Shown one piece after another: positions 60,749 to 64,000 of a stretch of 64,000 nt of DNA; positions within the stretch are counted from its first letter, which is position 1; each line of letters begins with the position of its first letter. The DNA lies in contig JAAVTG010000783.1 in the NCBI GenBank assembly GCA_011947345.1, forward strand, positions 1 through 64,000, in the 5' to 3' direction. Made by a program: the position numbers and the translations under genes. The notes under the pieces were generated by a model, which saw nothing but the letters and a program-made list of their open reading frames with translations, had not been told where the DNA came from and did no database searches. The stretch is from Phytophthora quininea (taxonomy: Eukaryota; Oomycota; Peronosporomycetes; Peronosporales; Peronosporaceae).

Positions 60749-60992
60749 ATCGTGTCTGTGGGGCTCAGTCGCGCCGAACTGCCACCACCAAGACGTCTGC
60801 TGCCGTTGCGTGTCGACTTCAAAAAAGTATTCCTAGCTGTAGTGAGAATGCCATCACCTGGCAGCTTTAGCTCCAATCCTCAACTAACTCCTACACATGC
60901 AACTGCTTTCCGTGCGCGTCTCTTCATCATCTTGCCATCTTTCTGCAAGCACCTTGTCGCAGTAAGCGTTCTGGGCGCGTCTTGGCTGGGTT
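60749..60992 (+). repeat. 244-bp inverted repeat, left arm
   Basis: From 'atcgtgtctgtggggctcag' to about 60992 this is the near-exact reverse complement of 63757-64000. Small differences (gcgcgtcttgg versus gctcgtctcgg, atcttgccatct versus atctcgccatct) show slight divergence. Both arms face outward with the same bases at the outer end. Confidence 0.9.
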
Positions 60993-63756
60993 AACTTATA
61001 TCCTGTAGTCTAGGACGTTTGGAAGGGCATATGTGGTGTACAAGACAAATTCGACTCTGCACTAAGCGAATTATGGTGGGATTTTATCCTGAAATTTATC
61101 ATACGGCCGGATCTATGTCGTCGCACTGGATATTCCTGCTGCTTGGGGCTTGTATCGTGCCAGATTCACTGCTGGGGCGTCCCGCATAGAGACCTAGGCC
61201 TGTAGACCCTGAATCACTCAAACTTTTATTTTGATCTCTTGGATCCAGTATAGATCTCGCCATTCTGGCCTCCCATTTGCTGATCTAGAATTCTGGGAAA
61301 GTGCTTCACCATAACCGTGCGTTATCACGATGTGGTAATGCGGTGGTGATGGGATGATACGTGTAATAAAAATCAAAGGAGGGTCAAGCGCTCGGATCGA
61401 ACCACCAATGCTCATTTCCAAAGTCCACATCAAAGCTATTCTATTCGAGATCTGAAAGACGATGTTACTGACGTAACATATCGAAGTGGACCCAAAGGTT
61501 GGATTGATCACAAAATTTTCCTTGCTTGTCTTGACAGTAATATTTGTAGTCGGCGGCATCTAAAAGACAAAAAAATGTTTTCATAGACAATACTAGCGGG
61601 CACAATTAGGATCACTGCAATGAGGTTGTAACCAAGAAGAGCATCGATGCGAGATTCCGTTCTCCGAACAGCATCCATTTTCGCCAACCGGTTGATTCTT
61701 TTATCATATGCGAGATTGTGAGTTCAACAGTTCAGTTAGGTCGGCTGCATGGGTAGCTACAGCGTGTGAACCAGTCATCTGTGGCTGGTTCTCCCTTAAT
61801 ACATGTACAGGGTTGAGCTGCGGAGATGTCAGTCACTTTACGATCGTTCCGCTCCGCAGCAAGTCCCGTTAGGTTTCTCCCAACGAACGAAAGAGTTCGC
61901 TTCCTTCTGCAATGGCAGAAAGTCACGGCGGGTTATCATAAAATGCGACCCAGGAAATTTGAATGCAATAGTGGAAAAAGAAAGATTGAGTTTAGCTGAC
62001 AATGACTGCTTTTTAAGCCTAGTGAAGGTAGAATATGGTCCAGCAAGCTCTAACATCTCGTAAATCAGTTTATTAGAACTTTCAGCACGACGTGCCCGTA
62101 GGGTTAACACAGTGGCGGATAGAGACGAGATTTCTTACCCCCAATAGACCATGATTTTGTGCGGACTATCTAAAAGGTTCTATGAAAAATGGGAAGAGTC
62201 ACAGCTTCGGAGAAACTTCAACGAATTGCCAAGAGATTTCGTGAACATTTTGAAGGGAAAAGAGTACAAAAAAGACGCCGCTCATTTTTATTTGTTTATT
62301 ACGATTTAATATTTTCTCAGAGGGTTTGTAACACTTGCATGGAGCCTCAATATACTATACCAAACTTACATCGAAAAAGAATGGGCCTGCTCCACCTTCA
62401 CGGGCCCGCTTGGTCTGGAATACGGAGCACCACTTCGTGTCTCAATCTATTCCCAAGGCATATTTTGGAAATAGCGGGTTTATTTTTGAAATGCCTTTAT
62501 GAACATAATTACTGTAGGCGCACAATTACTGTGGTCCACAATATTTATCTGGTCTGTTTAATTCATAAATACTATGAGCTACACTAAATACACTTTTCAC
62601 TCTACTATTTGTAGAGCCCACAAATTCGTGGAGTGGTTGCCAGGGCAATATCACTGCTACGAAATAGCCTATATACAATACTTCCGATCACACAGCGTGA
62701 GCGAGGAATGACACATGTGGTTGGCTACTCAAATGTTTTATTTAACGACTATTCTTGTTTAATATTCTTTATCCGATTAATGCCCCATCGATGTAAGGCA
62801 AAACGTGCCGCTCAGTCAGTTTATTCAGTAGTAGTTCTGTTCTATGTGATACGTGTAGTTATTGCTTTAACCCATTCGAAGCTCGTCGTCTCGGTAGATA
62901 TGACCTGAGGAGATAACACAACAGGGCTAACTCGAGCTCGCAGAACGTTTCCAGCAAGCGTTGATTGAATTAGCATTCTATTTGTTTGAATGCAAAGCAC
63001 ACTGACTACGCTGTAGTACTTTCTGTCGCTCTCTCATTTTACGTGCGTTCTAATAGGCGTCCTTCAATGCCTTCGCTAACCATGTGTCGTTCGTTACAGC
63101 CGCAGCTCATGCAATCAGACTGCTGTCCGGCTGTGGAGTACTTACACTATAAAAAGATAGTGTTCGTACGTACAAACAACAGATCGTGCATATAATCTCG
63201 TGTCCATTGCAAAAGAGAAGTCAGCGATGGAAAGGTTTGGAAGGAATCAAGTGTCAGGTATCGCTCCAACTGCCCAAAAGATGTATTACTTGAACGTAAC
63301 CGTTTTGCTACCACGGACTGCATAGGAGATTTAAAACAACGTTAGAAGATTCTTCCGATGGATCTTGCGTGACGACAAGCCAATTATCTAAGACCGACAG
63401 TGTAAGAATGGATTTTACGTGCTAGGGATATGGGCGTCATCGTAATTGCAGACACGTCAGCAGGAGGTGACGCATGCAGTATCTTTGGTTCCAACAGCAG
63501 CACGACAACCCTGAACCTTTGATCGCACCTGATGGCGTAAGCGTCGACGGACAAGATCTACACACAGGATGCGGCAGAGCAGATGACGCCAAGACGGCGA
63601 CGGTAAGAACAACGACAGCAGCAGGACAAGAGATGCTACCGGCAACGCGAGGTCCGATGGCAGCCACGGTGTCGCTGTCCGTAGCGACGACAACAACGGA
63701 GACCAAGGTAACAGCAGAGAGACCAACAACCAATGCAAGTGGGAGAAGGAAGAAAA
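60993..63756. other. AT-rich region between inverted repeats, no gene supported
   Basis: This 2.8 kb of AT-richer DNA with short, scattered frames lies between the two arms. A plus frame at 63474-63866 (Thr/Ala/Arg-rich) runs into the right arm. None of the frames shows a transposase, reverse transcriptase or integrase motif I can recognise. Confidence 0.4.
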
Positions 63757-64000
63757 CAACGCGGCCGAGACGAGCCCAGAACGCTTACTGCGGCAAGGTG
63801 CTTGCAGAAAGATGGCGAGATGATGAAGAGACGCGCACGGAAAGCAGTTGCATGTGTAGGAGTTAGTTGGGGATTGGAGCTAAAGCTGCCAGGTGATGGC
63901 ATTCTCACTACAGCTAGGAATACTTTTTGAAGTCGACACGCAACGGCAGCAGACGTCTTGGTGGTGGCAGTTCGGCGCGACTGAGCCCCACAGACACGAT
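63757..64000 (-). repeat. 244-bp inverted repeat, right arm (reaches window edge)
   Basis: This is the reverse complement of 60749-60992. Because it ends exactly where the window ends, the true arm is probably longer. It could be a terminal inverted repeat, or two head-to-head copies of a dispersed repeat. Confidence 0.9.

Noticed and set aside
61385..61440. A tRNA-like B-box (ggttcgatcc on the minus strand)
   Set aside because: The flanking bases do not form a T-stem and there is no matching A-box or acceptor stem.

Overview
The window looks like nuclear DNA of a plant-pathogenic oomycete close to Phytophthora. The support is: several secreted RxLR-type effector genes with signal peptide, RxLR and acidic EER blocks; a necrosis-inducing NLP gene; a secreted catalase-peroxidase; short 55-82 bp GT-AG introns, some with TACTAA-like branch sites; an oomycete-type core promoter in front of the DED1/DDX3 helicase; and genes of flagellated eukaryotes (PPP1R42, an FSIP1-like protein). 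Many clearly real genes are interrupted by one- or two-base slips, often in homopolymers, so most frame breaks in conserved genes are probably sequence errors. They are recorded as seen. Intron and exon limits were read by eye from reading-frame continuity and splice consensus.

Layout. 1-11.4 kb: BMS1 (-, running off the left edge), a cyclic-nucleotide-binding plus RGS protein (+), a small coiled-coil gene (-), an RxLR effector (-), the U-box ubiquitin factor UFD2 (-), TsaE (+) and an FSIP1-like gene (-). 11.4-18.6 kb is an effector-rich, repeat-rich island: a small secreted protein, an NLP remnant, an NLP gene, a 1.45-kb direct duplication carrying two copies of an RxLR gene, an RxLR start fragment on the opposite strand, another RxLR gene and a possible inverted-repeat element. 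18.7-28.5 kb: NADAR protein, an acidic coiled-coil protein, a short RxLR-like protein, a DUF1765-like protein and a multipass membrane protein. 29-34.9 kb: a decayed RxLR gene, an LRR-like gene, an RxLR fragment and a non-LTR retrotransposon remnant with RNase H.

34.9-60.1 kb is mostly metabolic and regulatory: two tandem L-threonine aldolases, an unrecognised gene, secreted KatG, a DED1/DDX3 helicase, PPP1R42, aspartate-semialdehyde dehydrogenase with a C-terminal membrane segment, enoyl-CoA delta isomerase, aminoacylase-1, a TPR-like cysteine-cluster protein, a poly-Q regulator-like protein, a WRKY19-type zinc-finger protein and a small five-exon gene. 60.7-64 kb is AT-richer repeat DNA bounded by inverted copies of a 244-bp sequence that reach the right edge.

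The core genes form compact divergent pairs (UFD2/TsaE, ACY1/TPR-like, BMS1/CNBD-RGS). The secretion and virulence genes sit in looser, repeat-rich DNA. This is the two-speed layout known for Phytophthora genomes.
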